Positions 18,901 to 28,126 of a stretch of DNA of 64,000 nt are shown here, piece after piece. The notes under the pieces were generated by a model, which saw nothing but the letters and a program-made list of their open reading frames with translations, did not search any database and was not told the origin of the DNA. This DNA is from Bacteroidota bacterium (GTDB lineage Bacteria; Bacteroidota; Bacteroidia; Chitinophagales; Chitinophagaceae), in NCBI GenBank assembly GCA_018266575.1, contig JAFEAE010000022.1:1-64000 (forward strand). Reading direction: 5' to 3'. Position numbers and translations under genes: made by a program. Positions within the stretch are counted from its first letter, which is position 1. The number at the start of each line of letters is the position of its first letter.

Positions 18901-20169
18901 CGTAAGGCAATTCATGACCTGAAATACCCTTGCTTGCTTTTCATTATACACGAGGTCTTTGAAAAAAGCAATGCATTTTTTTGCCATTAATTCAGAAGAA
19001 AATTCTTTGGTCAGTTTATCAAATGCATGGAGAGCGAGTTGGTTTCTCAGCGCTGGATCATTTTGCAGTTTTATCAGTGCATTACTGATTTTTTCAAGAG
19101 AATCTTCATCGATCAAAAGGGCATCTTTTCCATCTTCAAAAATTTCAGGCACAGCGCCTGTCTTCAATGCAACAATGGGCTTATTTTTTTGCATGGCTTC
19201 CAGGTAAAGAAGGCCAAACGATTCGTACTTCGAAAGAACCAGTACTGCATCAGATTTTTCATACATTTCTTCAAGTGCCTGGTCTGTTACATATCCATAA
19301 ATAAAAATTTGTTTATTTATATATTTTTTAAAATTCTTTTGCAGGTAATCGTGGTATCCAACACCGTATTTTTCCTTGAAACCATCCCATTGACCGCTGT
19401 CCTTTCCCACAATATGAAATTCTATATGCTGTGTTTTACTCAGCACATCAGGCAATATCTTTTCGACCAGTAAATCAGATCCTTTTCTTTTTTCGAGGCG
19501 GCCTGCTATCAACACTTTCAGGGTTTTATATGCTACATCTTTTTTGCCAGGCAAAAGTTTACTATTCTGTTGTTTTATTTCTATTCCGTGATGCACAACA
19601 GCATAGGGTTTCCGCATAAAATTAAAATGATACAGCCTCTCCGTTTCATTCAGAATTGACCAGCTATCGAACACAAGCCCACTTGCTATTTCCATAAAGT
19701 GGGTTTCTATTTCATTCAGGCATTTTTTTTGTTGTGGCGCATCTTCAAGAATTTCACGCAGTAACATACTTGTCGTTTCCAAACGAACGATCATTGGTAT
19801 ATAAGGCATACGTATCCTGGTAATATATCCTTCAATATCCCATAATGGGGAGTCAATAATATCTAAAGGAGAACACTGATGCAGTTTTTTTATTCTTTCA
19901 TAAACGAGGTAACTGTAACACAGCAGGTTCCGGGTGACGTCGTCTATATTTAATGATGAAAACAATCTTGAAAAAACCTGCTGATCCCATGCAGGCACTT
20001 CATGAATATAAATCCCTTCATCTAAACGCTCCGTTCCTTTAAAGCCCGATGTAACGATGTGTACTTCGTGTCCCAACAACGTAAATTGCCTGGCATATTC
20101 CCATCTTGTTCTTGGAATACCATCGGTTGATACCGGTGGTACATATTTTGTGATTATACAAATTCTCAT
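15961..20169 (-). CDS. Three-glycosyltransferase fusion (GT4-GT4-two HxWSG modules-GT2)
   Basis: 1402 residues. Residues 1-400: GT4 (start MRICIITKYVPPVSTDG; KYESFGLLYLEAM in its C-terminal half). Residues about 415-780: a second GT4, with FVGSIAPHKKQTDIV and EHEGFGVPLAEAM. Residues about 790-1060: two beta modules with FLSHQWSG (near 832) and FLTHNWSG (near 995), each followed by DLYS or NLYN and an IKPSG or IKPTG strand. Residues about 1075-1402: GT2, with VSVVINTLNRAIHL, FIDDDALP and LDETDLCIRL. No membrane segment is seen. It starts 3 bases after the upstream 266-residue gene. One polypeptide could add three sugars in turn; linkages are unknown. Confidence 0.88.
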   Translation of the reverse strand: MRICIITKYVPPVSTDGIPRTRWEYARQFTLLGHEVHIVTSGFKGTERLDEGIYIHEVPAWDQQVFSRLFSSLNIDDVTRNLLCYSYLVYERIKKLHQCSPLDIIDSPLWDIEGYITRIRMPYIPMIVRLETTSMLLREILEDAPQQKKCLNEIETHFMEIASGLVFDSWSILNETERLYHFNFMRKPYAVVHHGIEIKQQNSKLLPGKKDVAYKTLKVLIAGRLEKRKGSDLLVEKILPDVLSKTQHIEFHIVGKDSGQWDGFKEKYGVGYHDYLQKNFKKYINKQIFIYGYVTDQALEEMYEKSDAVLVLSKYESFGLLYLEAMQKNKPIVALKTGAVPEIFEDGKDALLIDEDSLEKISNALIKLQNDPALRNQLALHAFDKLTKEFSSELMAKKCIAFFKDLVYNEKQARVFQVMNCLTDKDGVSNTVTDFDSLLKQEAENTQILGTWPAEAVKHLCQKIESVHFSANDYVVYHYWNYCDRGEYFNNLLPPKKIFFFHNITPPGFFSKEDDAFKSTSKGFEQLGMFDNFDLYVCHTEYSANILKQAIGQPITTHIIPPIVDIEKIVKRKYDENLVLELRAKQGLAFIFVGSIAPHKKQTDIVRFFHYYLNHFDPNAHLYIVGGGSSKYTEELRALIRSLKISSSVTMTGKIPNEELYAYYRAADVFISMSEHEGFGVPLAEAMAFGLPVMAYRCTAIPDTVGENGCLFVKKDFAAISAITENLKNEQFRKNVIAKQNSHLKQFSTASVYKDFATMKTKAHENWHARISEQMTNGELMIDDAVDYNDERLIKNGQIKIVDDTLLFLEPNNSDSSIYVEEVFQEFEIVFLSHQWSGKAIVIVDEEYEEEFDLYSSERQFKKVRFYKRFPQGKHLLYIKPSGNRNGLSAGNEVLVDKIILRKNFHSNLGHFHETNNHLEPDIIIENEIPESFDDIDKKKFLRISREIKSTDSSIHYTSKWHLRDKYFYFLSGKSTDEYLEFSGDFYSLDITFLTHNWSGKVIVEIDGKYSEIFNLYNSYSEEKIFHINKLFPYAQHHVVIKPTGKKDNRSNGFEIFFKGLTIHKKTPIEIDDRELELNYKVSVVINTLNRAIHLRSLLAELEKQTYPYFEIVVVNGPSTDNTSDVLEQYEGKIKILSCPEPNLSMSRNIGIDNSSGDYVAFIDDDALPCDENWIENFVYFIIQHSDKKIGAIGGPVKHKNTQHYEFKNGATSDYGFQKFREEEVEINILNGLRWVQGVAGGNNIVSKKALLDIGGFDERFIYYLDETDLCIRLARKGYFIANNPVNYIRHFKAVGNNRKSTYEIRWDIIARSDTFYCLKNGHDSFLIRLFKTVTYFSKKHFCIELKKAYRENKIDKDEYKKYYKLMRSGFWQGIKWGITHNKNITYLKNMNSSFLVFKKTE

Positions 20170-20172
20170 AAG

Positions 20173-20934
20173 CTATTGATCAAATAGATTATCAGCAATA
20201 AGGTTCATATTTACATAATTTCTATAGAGCCTTGCAAAATATCTTTTCCTGTTTGTGTTTTTTGCCATCATTCTATAGAACAAGATCAAGCTTTTCCGGT
20301 AAAATTTTAATTTCCATTTTCTAAACCCTTTATTTTGATCTTTTAGAAAAAGCTTATTGTACACCACATATTCCAATTGCTTTTCTGCATCGGTGGTACT
20401 GAGCAATCCCCGGAAATACCTGGAGTGAATGAATGACTGAATATGTGTTTTATCAAGTGCTTCGCCTGCAGTGTTTACTTGCAGTTCTGTGTTTCCAATT
20501 TCCGCCGTTGTATGATGGTAACTGAAATTATTTATTTCGAAATTGATCTTCTCTTCTATTTCGTTGATCCTGGCTATCAGGTGTATATTTTTTTGAATCA
20601 GAATAGGGCTGGGTTGTAAAAAAAGTTTTACAACATAACCATCGATCAACTGAAATTGGAGTTGGGCATCCCTGCATCCATTATTATCTGTTATTTCGAA
20701 TTCGAATATTTCGTCTTTTCTCAATTCGGCGAAAACATATTCTCGCGTCCGTATTTTTTTTTCACCGGTAAAAAGAGTCGCCAAAATTTCCGGTTCATAA
20801 TTCAGGTCTGGGTTTGTAACGGCAAAAGAATATCGGAACCTGCCCTTCGGCAAAAAACAAAGGTCAAGGATAATCGACTCTTGCGTATGTAATAAATGAT
20901 AGGTTTGATCTGGAGAAAGATAATTGCTTTTCAT
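20173..20934 (-). CDS. Unknown protein upstream of the glycosyltransferase fusion
   Basis: About 253 residues from the ATG at 20934; an in-frame ATG at 20973 would add 13. A TAACTTCG promoter-like site at 20955-20962 (minus strand) favours the shorter form. The first 130 residues are beta-rich; a basic, aromatic C-terminal third (KWKLKFYRKSLILFYRMMAK) looks helical and may touch membranes. There is no signal peptide. It is followed after 3 bases by the 1402-residue fusion, so the two form an operon. I recognise no family; a helper role in glycan assembly is inferred from position only. Confidence 0.7.
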   Translation of the reverse strand: MKSNYLSPDQTYHLLHTQESIILDLCFLPKGRFRYSFAVTNPDLNYEPEILATLFTGEKKIRTREYVFAELRKDEIFEFEITDNNGCRDAQLQFQLIDGYVVKLFLQPSPILIQKNIHLIARINEIEEKINFEINNFSYHHTTAEIGNTELQVNTAGEALDKTHIQSFIHSRYFRGLLSTTDAEKQLEYVVYNKLFLKDQNKGFRKWKLKFYRKSLILFYRMMAKNTNRKRYFARLYRNYVNMNLIADNLFDQ

Positions 20935-21089
20935 CTTAAGGTTCTTGTACTTTGCGAAGTTAAGGTTTAACAATAAAGGATCGTTTTGCAGTTTTATAAG
21001 GGAAATAGAAATTTTATGGTTTCTTTTGCACTAATTTTTAATCCGATCTTGTCATCAGAGATAATAAAATTTAAAAAACCCTTTCCTAT

Positions 21090-23282
21090 ATGAATTCTGC
21101 TGCGCAAAAAAAAGGAAATTATTGGATCATAACAACTGAATATCCACCTTTATTCGGAGGCGGCATAGGAACATATTGTTTTCATAACGCACAAATGCTT
21201 AATCAAAACGATTGGAATGTTTCTGTTTTTATACCATCAAGAACCAGGCACCGCGACACGGTACATCACATAAACAACATCCGGATCATTGAATTTTGCG
21301 TCAACCGCTCAGGTAAAATGGATTTTCTCGGCTATGACACCGCTTTGGTATTTGATTTTGCAAGCATTTTAGAGGAATATCTTAAATCAGATGGTGTACC
21401 TGATTTGGTAGAGTCGCAGGAATATGCCGGAATAGCCTATGGAATCCTTTTGTATAAACATTTGGGATACGATCTCTTCGCGCAACTTAGGGTATTGATA
21501 ACTATCCACGCCCCTTCTTTTTTATATAATGAATATAATAAAAGCCCCAGCTATCAACTTCCCTATTTCTGGATAAGCGAAATGGAAAAATGGTGCATAA
21601 AAGCAGCAGATGTTTTAAATGCCCCAAGCAATTTTATTCAGGAAGCCATTCGCGATTTTTTTTCAACACCATTAACAAAAAAAATCCATCGTATCCCATA
21701 TCCCTACCAAGTTCCGTCAATCAATATATTATATGATAAAGACCCGAGGCATCAATGGTTCTTTATTGGTAAACTAACGCCTCAAAAAGGGATATTGGCT
21801 TTGCTGCAGGCATTTCGTAATCTTTGGAATGAAGGTTGGTACCAACAACTTTTGCTCATTGGTGGCGGAGATCATTATTATCATCCTGAAAATGTTTCTA
21901 TGCAGGATTGGATAACGAGCCGTTATGCCCGAGAAATTCATGAGGGCTTACTTGTTCTTTCCGGCAATTTGTCTCCACAATCATGGAAAGAAAAAACAGA
22001 AACCGGTTGTGTCGTACTAATTCCTAGCTTGGGAGATAATTATCCGTTTACTGTAATTGAATCACTTAATAACGGGCAAATAGTATTAGCATCGAAGCAG
22101 GGTGGCCAGTGTGAACTGATAGAGCATGGCGTGAATGGTTTTTTATTTGATCATAAAATTTCCGGAGACCTTGAATCTAAAATCAGGGAAATAAGCCGAG
22201 CAACCCCGGAACAGCTTTTGGAAATAAGGCAAAGTGCCGTCAATACAATTGCTAACAAGCATTCTTATATCAATGTTTATCCTTACAAAGAAACGCTCAT
22301 AAATGAGATTAACACTTATAAAGAGAATACTAACTTTTTTCCGTTCACACGCGACTTTTCGGTGGATGAAATGAAATTAAAAGAGAGTGAAAAAAATGAA
22401 AAAGGATTGCTGTCGGTGGTAATTCCTTATTATAATATGGGTGATTACATAGAACAAACATTACGTTCCATATATGATTCCGAATACACAAAGTTGGAAG
22501 TAATTATAGTAAATGACGGATCTGACGAACATCATACCAAAAAAATAAATCAGTTTCAATCAAAATATCATTTTAAACTGATAAGCCAGCAAAACCAAGG
22601 TTTGGCAAAAACGCGTAATGCCGGTGCTAGCCATGCAAATGGCGAATTTCTTGCGTTCATTGACGCAGACGATAAGATACATCCAGCCTTTTATAAAAAA
22701 GCGATTGAATTATTACAAGAAAAAGAAAACGTTTTTTTTATCGGTTCGTGGGTACAGTATTTTCAGGACAGTAAAAATATTTGGCCTTCATTTACACCAG
22801 AGCCGCCTTACTTATTATATTATAATATGGTTTGCGGAGGAGGCTTGGTATATCGTACATCTGCGTTCTTACAGTACGGGCAAAACGATCCGTTATTGGA
22901 ATATGGATTAGAAGATTGGGAAAGCGTGATATCATTGGTAGAAAATGGTTGCAGAGGGGTTGTTCTGCCAGAGCCATTATACCTCTATAGAATAAGAAAA
23001 GGATCAATGGCAAGAATGTTCACGAGAGAAAAAATTTTATACTCTATAAAATATATTACATCCAAGCATTTATCAATTTATTCTACATTTGCCGCCGATT
23101 TAAATGGATTACTGCTTGCAAACGGCCCGGGGTATAAAATTAGCAATCCTACTTTAGATAAGGAGCGTTTCGGCTGGTTAGTAAACCACTTACCGTTCAT
23201 GCGTAAAACCCTTGAATTTGCAAAAAGAAATCCAACAGTGCGAAAAATAATTTTCAAACTAAAGAGTTTCACAAAAAAATAA
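21090..23282 (+). CDS. Bifunctional glycosyltransferase (GT4-GT2)
   Basis: 730 residues. Residues 1-420 are GT4: WIITTEYPPLFGGGIGTYC, FFIGKLTPQKGILALLQAF, and LIPSLGDNYPFTVIESL for the EX7E region. Residues about 435-730 are GT2: LSVVIPYYNMGDYIEQTL, VIIVNDGSDEH, LAFIDADDKIHP and LLEYGLEDWESV. No transmembrane segment is seen. The wzm-like gene follows after 2 bases and the wzt-like gene after that, so this is the first gene of an assembly-export operon. Confidence 0.88.
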   Translation: MNSAAQKKGNYWIITTEYPPLFGGGIGTYCFHNAQMLNQNDWNVSVFIPSRTRHRDTVHHINNIRIIEFCVNRSGKMDFLGYDTALVFDFASILEEYLKSDGVPDLVESQEYAGIAYGILLYKHLGYDLFAQLRVLITIHAPSFLYNEYNKSPSYQLPYFWISEMEKWCIKAADVLNAPSNFIQEAIRDFFSTPLTKKIHRIPYPYQVPSINILYDKDPRHQWFFIGKLTPQKGILALLQAFRNLWNEGWYQQLLLIGGGDHYYHPENVSMQDWITSRYAREIHEGLLVLSGNLSPQSWKEKTETGCVVLIPSLGDNYPFTVIESLNNGQIVLASKQGGQCELIEHGVNGFLFDHKISGDLESKIREISRATPEQLLEIRQSAVNTIANKHSYINVYPYKETLINEINTYKENTNFFPFTRDFSVDEMKLKESEKNEKGLLSVVIPYYNMGDYIEQTLRSIYDSEYTKLEVIIVNDGSDEHHTKKINQFQSKYHFKLISQQNQGLAKTRNAGASHANGEFLAFIDADDKIHPAFYKKAIELLQEKENVFFIGSWVQYFQDSKNIWPSFTPEPPYLLYYNMVCGGGLVYRTSAFLQYGQNDPLLEYGLEDWESVISLVENGCRGVVLPEPLYLYRIRKGSMARMFTREKILYSIKYITSKHLSIYSTFAADLNGLLLANGPGYKISNPTLDKERFGWLVNHLPFMRKTLEFAKRNPTVRKIIFKLKSFTKK

Positions 23283-23284
23283 AA

Positions 23285-24082
23285 ATGTTACTTAAAATAA
23301 TTAATGATTGGGTATCCCGAAGTAATAAGCTGGAGAGGCTGTGGCTACTGGCTAAGATTGAATTTAAACTTCGCTATTATGAAAATAAGCTGGGTTTATT
23401 TTGGGCGTTGTTAAAGCCTGTGATGGACATGTGCATTTATTATATTGCTTTTAAAATAATTCTTAAAAGCGATGTTCCTGCATTTGCATCCTACTTATTC
23501 ATTGGGCTTATATTTTGGATTTTTTTTACGGAAAGCTCCGGTGGCACCATACAAATTCTTTCTAACAAAAAATATTTGTATGAATACAGCAATATGAATA
23601 AGCTGGAAATTTATATTTCTACTTTGCTAAGCAGTTCCATCGGTTTCTTTTTCAATTTTATTATTTTTCTGTTATTCTATCTTTTTATTGAACCTGAAAG
23701 CAAAGCCATCGGGATCCATATTTTTTATGTATTGCCATTATTTTTTAACCTGTTTTTATTATCGCTTGGCTTCTCCCTGATCCTTTCAAATATTTTTATC
23801 ATTGCAAAAGACATCTCCCAGATATGGCAGGTATTCGTAAACTTCTTATTTTTCCTGTCTCCAATTTTTTATAAACTTGAAGTGTTTAGAAAAAGCCTGC
23901 CGGGCATAGATTATGGAAACCCTATTGCGGGTTTGATAATAAATGCGCGAAAGGTTGTAATAAACAATGAAAATCCGGAATGGAAATTATTTGCATTTGA
24001 TTATACTTATGCAATATTTTTTTTACTCGCCGGCCTTATCCTATTAAATAAATTAGGCTCAAAAGCCGCAGAAAAACTTTAA
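23285..24082 (+). CDS. wzm: ABC-2 type polysaccharide exporter permease (Wzm-like)
   Basis: 265 residues with about six hydrophobic helices. The N-terminal amphipathic part (LEFKLRYYENKLGLFWALLKP, with I in the first position of EFKLRYYENK as IEFKLRYYEN) is typical of O-antigen and teichoic-acid permeases. It moves the undecaprenyl-linked glycan across the inner membrane together with the ATPase encoded 5 bases downstream. The length is normal. Confidence 0.9.
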   Translation: MLLKIINDWVSRSNKLERLWLLAKIEFKLRYYENKLGLFWALLKPVMDMCIYYIAFKIILKSDVPAFASYLFIGLIFWIFFTESSGGTIQILSNKKYLYEYSNMNKLEIYISTLLSSSIGFFFNFIIFLLFYLFIEPESKAIGIHIFYVLPLFFNLFLLSLGFSLILSNIFIIAKDISQIWQVFVNFLFFLSPIFYKLEVFRKSLPGIDYGNPIAGLIINARKVVINNENPEWKLFAFDYTYAIFFLLAGLILLNKLGSKAAEKL

Positions 24083-24087
24083 CCTAT

Positions 24088-24822
24088 ATGGATCATGAAA
24101 TTGTAATTCAGGCAAAGAACATCAGCAAAACATTTCATATCACAGAAGATAGTCACAATACCGTTAAACATCGGTTATTTAATTTGTTTAACCCACCCCG
24201 TTCAAAAAATATTGAAGCCGTAAAACGAATGAGTTTCGAAATAAGAAAAGGTGAATGCATAGGCCTTCTGGGTAGAAATGGGTGTGGCAAATCTACACTT
24301 ACACGCCTTCTTGCCGGTGTATATCCTACCGACACAGGTTATATAAATATTAAAGGAAGTACTTTACTAATGAACCTTGGTGTAGGTATGAGCCATGAGT
24401 TGACAGCCAGAGAAAATATATATGTTTCCGCATCCGTGCTTGGAATGAAAGTAAAGGAAATCGATACCATTTTTGATGATATTATTGACTTTGCAGAACT
24501 GAGAGAATTTGTAGATACAAAAATCAAATTTTTCTCATCAGGTATGGTGATGCGGCTCGGGTTTTCAATTGCTGTAAAAGCAGGTGCAGACATTATGTTC
24601 CTTGATGAAGTTTTTGCAGTCGGCGATGCTAAGTTTCAGGAGAAAGCGATTAAAATTTTTCAAAGTAGCTGGATCGATGGGAAGACCGTTGTATTGGTAA
24701 GCCATTCTATGCAGGTAATAAAATCATATTGCAACCGCGCCGCGTACATGAAAAATGGCTCGTTAATATATTTTGGCGATACGGAGAAAGCCATAGAAAT
24801 GTACATGGAAGATAACCAGTAG
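24088..24822 (+). CDS. wzt: ABC polysaccharide exporter ATPase (Wzt-like, short form)
   Basis: 244 residues. Walker A is GLLGRNGCGKST, the signature region is KFFSSGMVMRLGF and Walker B is DIMFLDEVFAVGD, all as in Wzt/TagH proteins. The extra C-terminal carbohydrate-binding domain of long Wzt proteins is missing, so export probably does not depend on reading a modified chain end. It is cotranscribed with the permease. Its stop is 5 bases from the end of the convergent ligase-like gene. Confidence 0.92.
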   Translation: MDHEIVIQAKNISKTFHITEDSHNTVKHRLFNLFNPPRSKNIEAVKRMSFEIRKGECIGLLGRNGCGKSTLTRLLAGVYPTDTGYINIKGSTLLMNLGVGMSHELTARENIYVSASVLGMKVKEIDTIFDDIIDFAELREFVDTKIKFFSSGMVMRLGFSIAVKAGADIMFLDEVFAVGDAKFQEKAIKIFQSSWIDGKTVVLVSHSMQVIKSYCNRAAYMKNGSLIYFGDTEKAIEMYMEDNQ

Positions 24823-24827
24823 TGATC

Positions 24828-26120
24828 TTATACCTTTCTTTTTTTATAGGCGGCAATAAAACTCAGGAAAAAGCCAAGCAACACAGCTCCCAGGCTTCTG
24901 TCCATATAATTTTCAGAGAACATTACAAATGCAAATGCGATGACTATGCTCAAGCCAAGCATGTCATTTGCTTTTACGCAAGCAATAAGAGGAAATAGTA
25001 AACAGCCTGATAACATAAATACCAAACCGACAATTCCAAAAGTGCAAAGAGTATCAAGATAATTATTATGCATATTGCGTTGGGAATTGTAAGCGAAATC
25101 AAATTGCTTTGCTTTATAAATTGCCAGCAGCTTATCTTTCTTATCTCCTATTTGCGCCCCGAAAACGGGATACTCCTTGTAAAGCTCCCAGCCACAACTC
25201 CAAACAGCAAGCCTGATGTTCGCACCGTTCCACTGATCGGCTGTCACTTGCATGTCGTAATGGCTTTCAACCCCATGATTATTGTATTGATACTGTGTGT
25301 ACATTAGTTCGCGAAATCTATTTATTGTTTTAGGGAAAAATTTTATCAGCAAAAAACCCCCGATAAATAAACCCATAATGAGCGTTACCCCTTCCAACAC
25401 TTTCCTCTGTTTAATAATGTAGTAAAAAGCAAATGTAAACATGCTCAGGTACAGGATCAGGATGGAAATTCTGCTCGCCAGCAAAAAGTTCATTATTAAA
25501 AGAAAAAAAATACTCAGGTATACCGTTACCGGCAATAAAACTACTTTTGATCTTGTTACTAACAGGTATATATAACCGAATATGGAGACGTTGACCATCT
25601 GTGCAAAATAAATGGATTGTTTGCCAATTGCCTCGGTAAGGCTATCGTCATATAAATATGCGCTAAAGCCTGTAACCCGATAAACATGCAAAGCACTCAT
25701 CAAACAAACTATTGCAGCAACAGTTACCGTAAAACAATAACACAACAATATCCTTTCTTTTAATTCTTTTTTTATGCAGATCAACCCGATGGCAATAGGG
25801 AACATGATCAATGGCACTCGCAACCCAAGCATTCTGGTTGCTTCATCTTTATTATAGGAAATTATTGCACTGATTAAATGAAGTATGTAAAACAAAATCA
25901 TCAGAAGCATTGCTTTGCGCTGTTTTAATAATTTTATTTTCTCCCCTACAGAATTATAAAAAAAACTATACACAAAGATCAGCCCGATGAAAATATTGTT
26001 GATTACCGGCATTGTAGGCAGGTAGATCGTAACTAAGAAAAGTACAATCAAAACATACAGCCATTTCTCCTTCACTGTTAATGCTTTCCCTGCTTCATCT
26101 GCCAGAATCAATGATTTCAT
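24828..26120 (-). CDS. O-antigen ligase/polymerase-like membrane protein
   Basis: 430 residues with about ten or more transmembrane helices. A large loop near residues 275-345 contains YNNHGVESHYDMQ, RLAVWSCGWELYKEYPVFG and NMHNNYLDTLCTFGIVGL, the usual WaaL/Wzy_C pattern with a conserved His near the end of the loop. It would join the exported glycan to lipid A-core or polymerise repeat units. Because an ABC exporter is encoded beside it, the ligase role is more likely (inference). Confidence 0.85.
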   Translation of the reverse strand: MKSLILADEAGKALTVKEKWLYVLIVLFLVTIYLPTMPVINNIFIGLIFVYSFFYNSVGEKIKLLKQRKAMLLMILFYILHLISAIISYNKDEATRMLGLRVPLIMFPIAIGLICIKKELKERILLCYCFTVTVAAIVCLMSALHVYRVTGFSAYLYDDSLTEAIGKQSIYFAQMVNVSIFGYIYLLVTRSKVVLLPVTVYLSIFFLLIMNFLLASRISILILYLSMFTFAFYYIIKQRKVLEGVTLIMGLFIGGFLLIKFFPKTINRFRELMYTQYQYNNHGVESHYDMQVTADQWNGANIRLAVWSCGWELYKEYPVFGAQIGDKKDKLLAIYKAKQFDFAYNSQRNMHNNYLDTLCTFGIVGLVFMLSGCLLFPLIACVKANDMLGLSIVIAFAFVMFSENYMDRSLGAVLLGFFLSFIAAYKKRKV

Positions 26121-26137
26121 AAAAGGTTTATTTGGCG

Positions 26138-26145
26138 CAAAAATA
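26138..26145 (-). promoter_or_regulatory. TATTTTTG -7 element for the ligase-like gene
   Basis: On the minus strand, TATTTTTG lies 18 bases before the ATG at 26120. No good -33 partner was found. Confidence 0.35.
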
Positions 26146-26196
26146 AGCTATAACTGATGCCATCTGTCAGCTATAAAATATAAACCGCCCTTATCT

Positions 26197-26204
26197 TAAC
26201 TTTG
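26197..26204 (+). promoter_or_regulatory. TAACTTTG -7 element for the MsbA-like gene
   Basis: An exact TAnnTTTG match 45 bases before the ATG at 26250. The -33 element is not clear. Confidence 0.4.
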
Positions 26205-26249
26205 CCCTTTAAAATTTGTTATATTGATTATTCTTTCACCTAAGTATTT

Positions 26250-28070
26250 ATGAAAATATTATTGCACTATTTAAAACCCTATAGATGGTTGGTTGTACTG
26301 GCTTTATTTTTAGCTGCTTGTAACCAGGTTTTTTCTTTATTCGCCCCATTGATCACGGGTAATGTGTTAAATCAATTTGCCATTTCCCCTCATTCTTTTC
26401 CGGATGGATCAGTGCGCACAGAACATGACTATTTTTTCGGCAAAGACGCTTTTCACGGATTATTATATTTCCTGATGTTGTTGATAGGAACGGCAATGGT
26501 TAGCCGCATTGCAAAAGCATTCCAGGATTATTTTGTGAATGTGATCATCCAGAAATTCGGCGCAAAGATTTTTACAGACGGGCTCAAACATTCGATGCTT
26601 CTTCCCTACCAGGAATTTGAAGACCAGCGCAGCGGCGAAACATTGTCCATTCTTACTAAGGTGAGAACAGATACCGAAAAGTTCATCACCAATTTCATCA
26701 ACGTTTTTTTTGGCATCATCGTCAGTATTGTTTTTGTTTCAGTGTATGCATTCAAAATTCATTGGGTAATTATGCCGGTTTATACTGTTGGTATTTTTCT
26801 TATTGCTTTCGTAACCAGCCAGCTTAGCAAACGCATTAAAGCCATTCAAAAAAATATTGTAAAGGAAACAAATGCATTGGCAGGTTCAACAACGGAAAGT
26901 TTACGCAACATCGAAATTGTAAAAAGCCTTGGTTTGACGGACCAGGAAGTTGACCGTTTGAACTCAAATACCTATAAAATATTAGGACTTGAATTGCGCA
27001 AGGTAAAAAGCATTCGTGCATTAAGTTTTATTCAGGGCACGATGGTGAATTTTCTGCAACAGGTAATCACATTTACATTGCTGTGGTTGATTTTTAAAAG
27101 TGCGATCAATCCCGGCCAATATCTCACCTTAATGTTTTATGGGTTTTTTATTTTCGGGCCAATGCAGGAAATCGGTAACATCATTATTTCTTATCGTGAG
27201 GCAGAAGCTTCGTTGAATAATTTTCATGGGTTAATGAAAAAGAGTATTGAACCTAAGCCTACTGATCCGAAAAAAATCGGCGTGATCGAAGACCTGGAAT
27301 TTGAAAATGTTTCTTTCAAACATCAAACCGCACAATTCAAAGCCTTAGATAATATTTCATTTGATGTGCGTAAAGGAGAAACCATTGCATTTGTAGGGCC
27401 AAGTGGTTCGGGAAAAAGTACCCTCGTAAAATTATTGGTGGGTTTGTATCGCCCGCAGCAGGGAAGAATTTATTATGACGGTATCGATGGAAGCGAAATA
27501 AATTTCGATGAACTGCGCAGCCAGATCGGGTTTGTAACGCAGGACACACAGTTGTTCGCCGGAACAATAAAAGAAAATCTGATGTTTGTCAACCCAACTG
27601 CTTCTGAAATAGATCTGCATAACGCGTTGCAAAAAGCAAGTTGCCAAAGTTTACTGCAACGTGCTGAAAAAGGAATTGAAACAGTTATTGGTGAAGGCGG
27701 ATTAAAATTAAGCGGTGGCGAAAAACAACGCATAGCTATTGCACGTGCATTATTGCGCAATCCTCACCTGTTGATCTTTGATGAAGCTACTTCAGCACTC
27801 GATTCATTAACAGAGGAAGAAATCACAGATACCATCCGTGATGTTTCATCAAAAGGAAACCAGATAACTGTTTTGATAGCACATCGTCTATCCACGATCA
27901 TGCATGCAGATAAAATTTATGTGCTTGAAAAAGGCGAAGTAGTTGAAACCGGCTCCCACGGCACTTTACTTGCAGAAAAAGGATTGTACTATGCCATGTG
28001 GCGTCAGCAGATCGGCGAAAGGAAATTCGCTTCTTCAGCGGCAACCCAGCAACCGGTTTCACGTAATTAA
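26250..28070 (+). CDS. MsbA-like ABC exporter (fused membrane and ATPase domains)
   Basis: 606 residues. Five to six helices lie in residues 1-320, then an ATPase domain with Walker A GPSGSGKST, signature LSGGEKQRIAIARALL, Walker B LLIFDEATSALD and the switch His in LIAHRLST. Such half-transporters flip lipid A-core or lipids; MsbA is the best-known Gram-negative member. The place beside LPS-type genes supports this, but drug or peptide export cannot be excluded. A GT2 gene follows after 56 bases. Confidence 0.85.
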   Translation: MKILLHYLKPYRWLVVLALFLAACNQVFSLFAPLITGNVLNQFAISPHSFPDGSVRTEHDYFFGKDAFHGLLYFLMLLIGTAMVSRIAKAFQDYFVNVIIQKFGAKIFTDGLKHSMLLPYQEFEDQRSGETLSILTKVRTDTEKFITNFINVFFGIIVSIVFVSVYAFKIHWVIMPVYTVGIFLIAFVTSQLSKRIKAIQKNIVKETNALAGSTTESLRNIEIVKSLGLTDQEVDRLNSNTYKILGLELRKVKSIRALSFIQGTMVNFLQQVITFTLLWLIFKSAINPGQYLTLMFYGFFIFGPMQEIGNIIISYREAEASLNNFHGLMKKSIEPKPTDPKKIGVIEDLEFENVSFKHQTAQFKALDNISFDVRKGETIAFVGPSGSGKSTLVKLLVGLYRPQQGRIYYDGIDGSEINFDELRSQIGFVTQDTQLFAGTIKENLMFVNPTASEIDLHNALQKASCQSLLQRAEKGIETVIGEGGLKLSGGEKQRIAIARALLRNPHLLIFDEATSALDSLTEEEITDTIRDVSSKGNQITVLIAHRLSTIMHADKIYVLEKGEVVETGSHGTLLAEKGLYYAMWRQQIGERKFASSAATQQPVSRN

Positions 28071-28083
28071 ATGTATATGCAGT

Positions 28084-28091
28084 TATATTTG
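28084..28091 (+). promoter_or_regulatory. TATATTTG -7 element for the GT2 gene
   Basis: An exact TAnnTTTG match 35 bases before the ATG at 28127; a weak TTTC lies about 23 bases further upstream. Confidence 0.4.
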
Positions 28092-28126
28092 CCTTTAGAA
28101 TTTTTTGAGCCGCATAACAATGGCCT

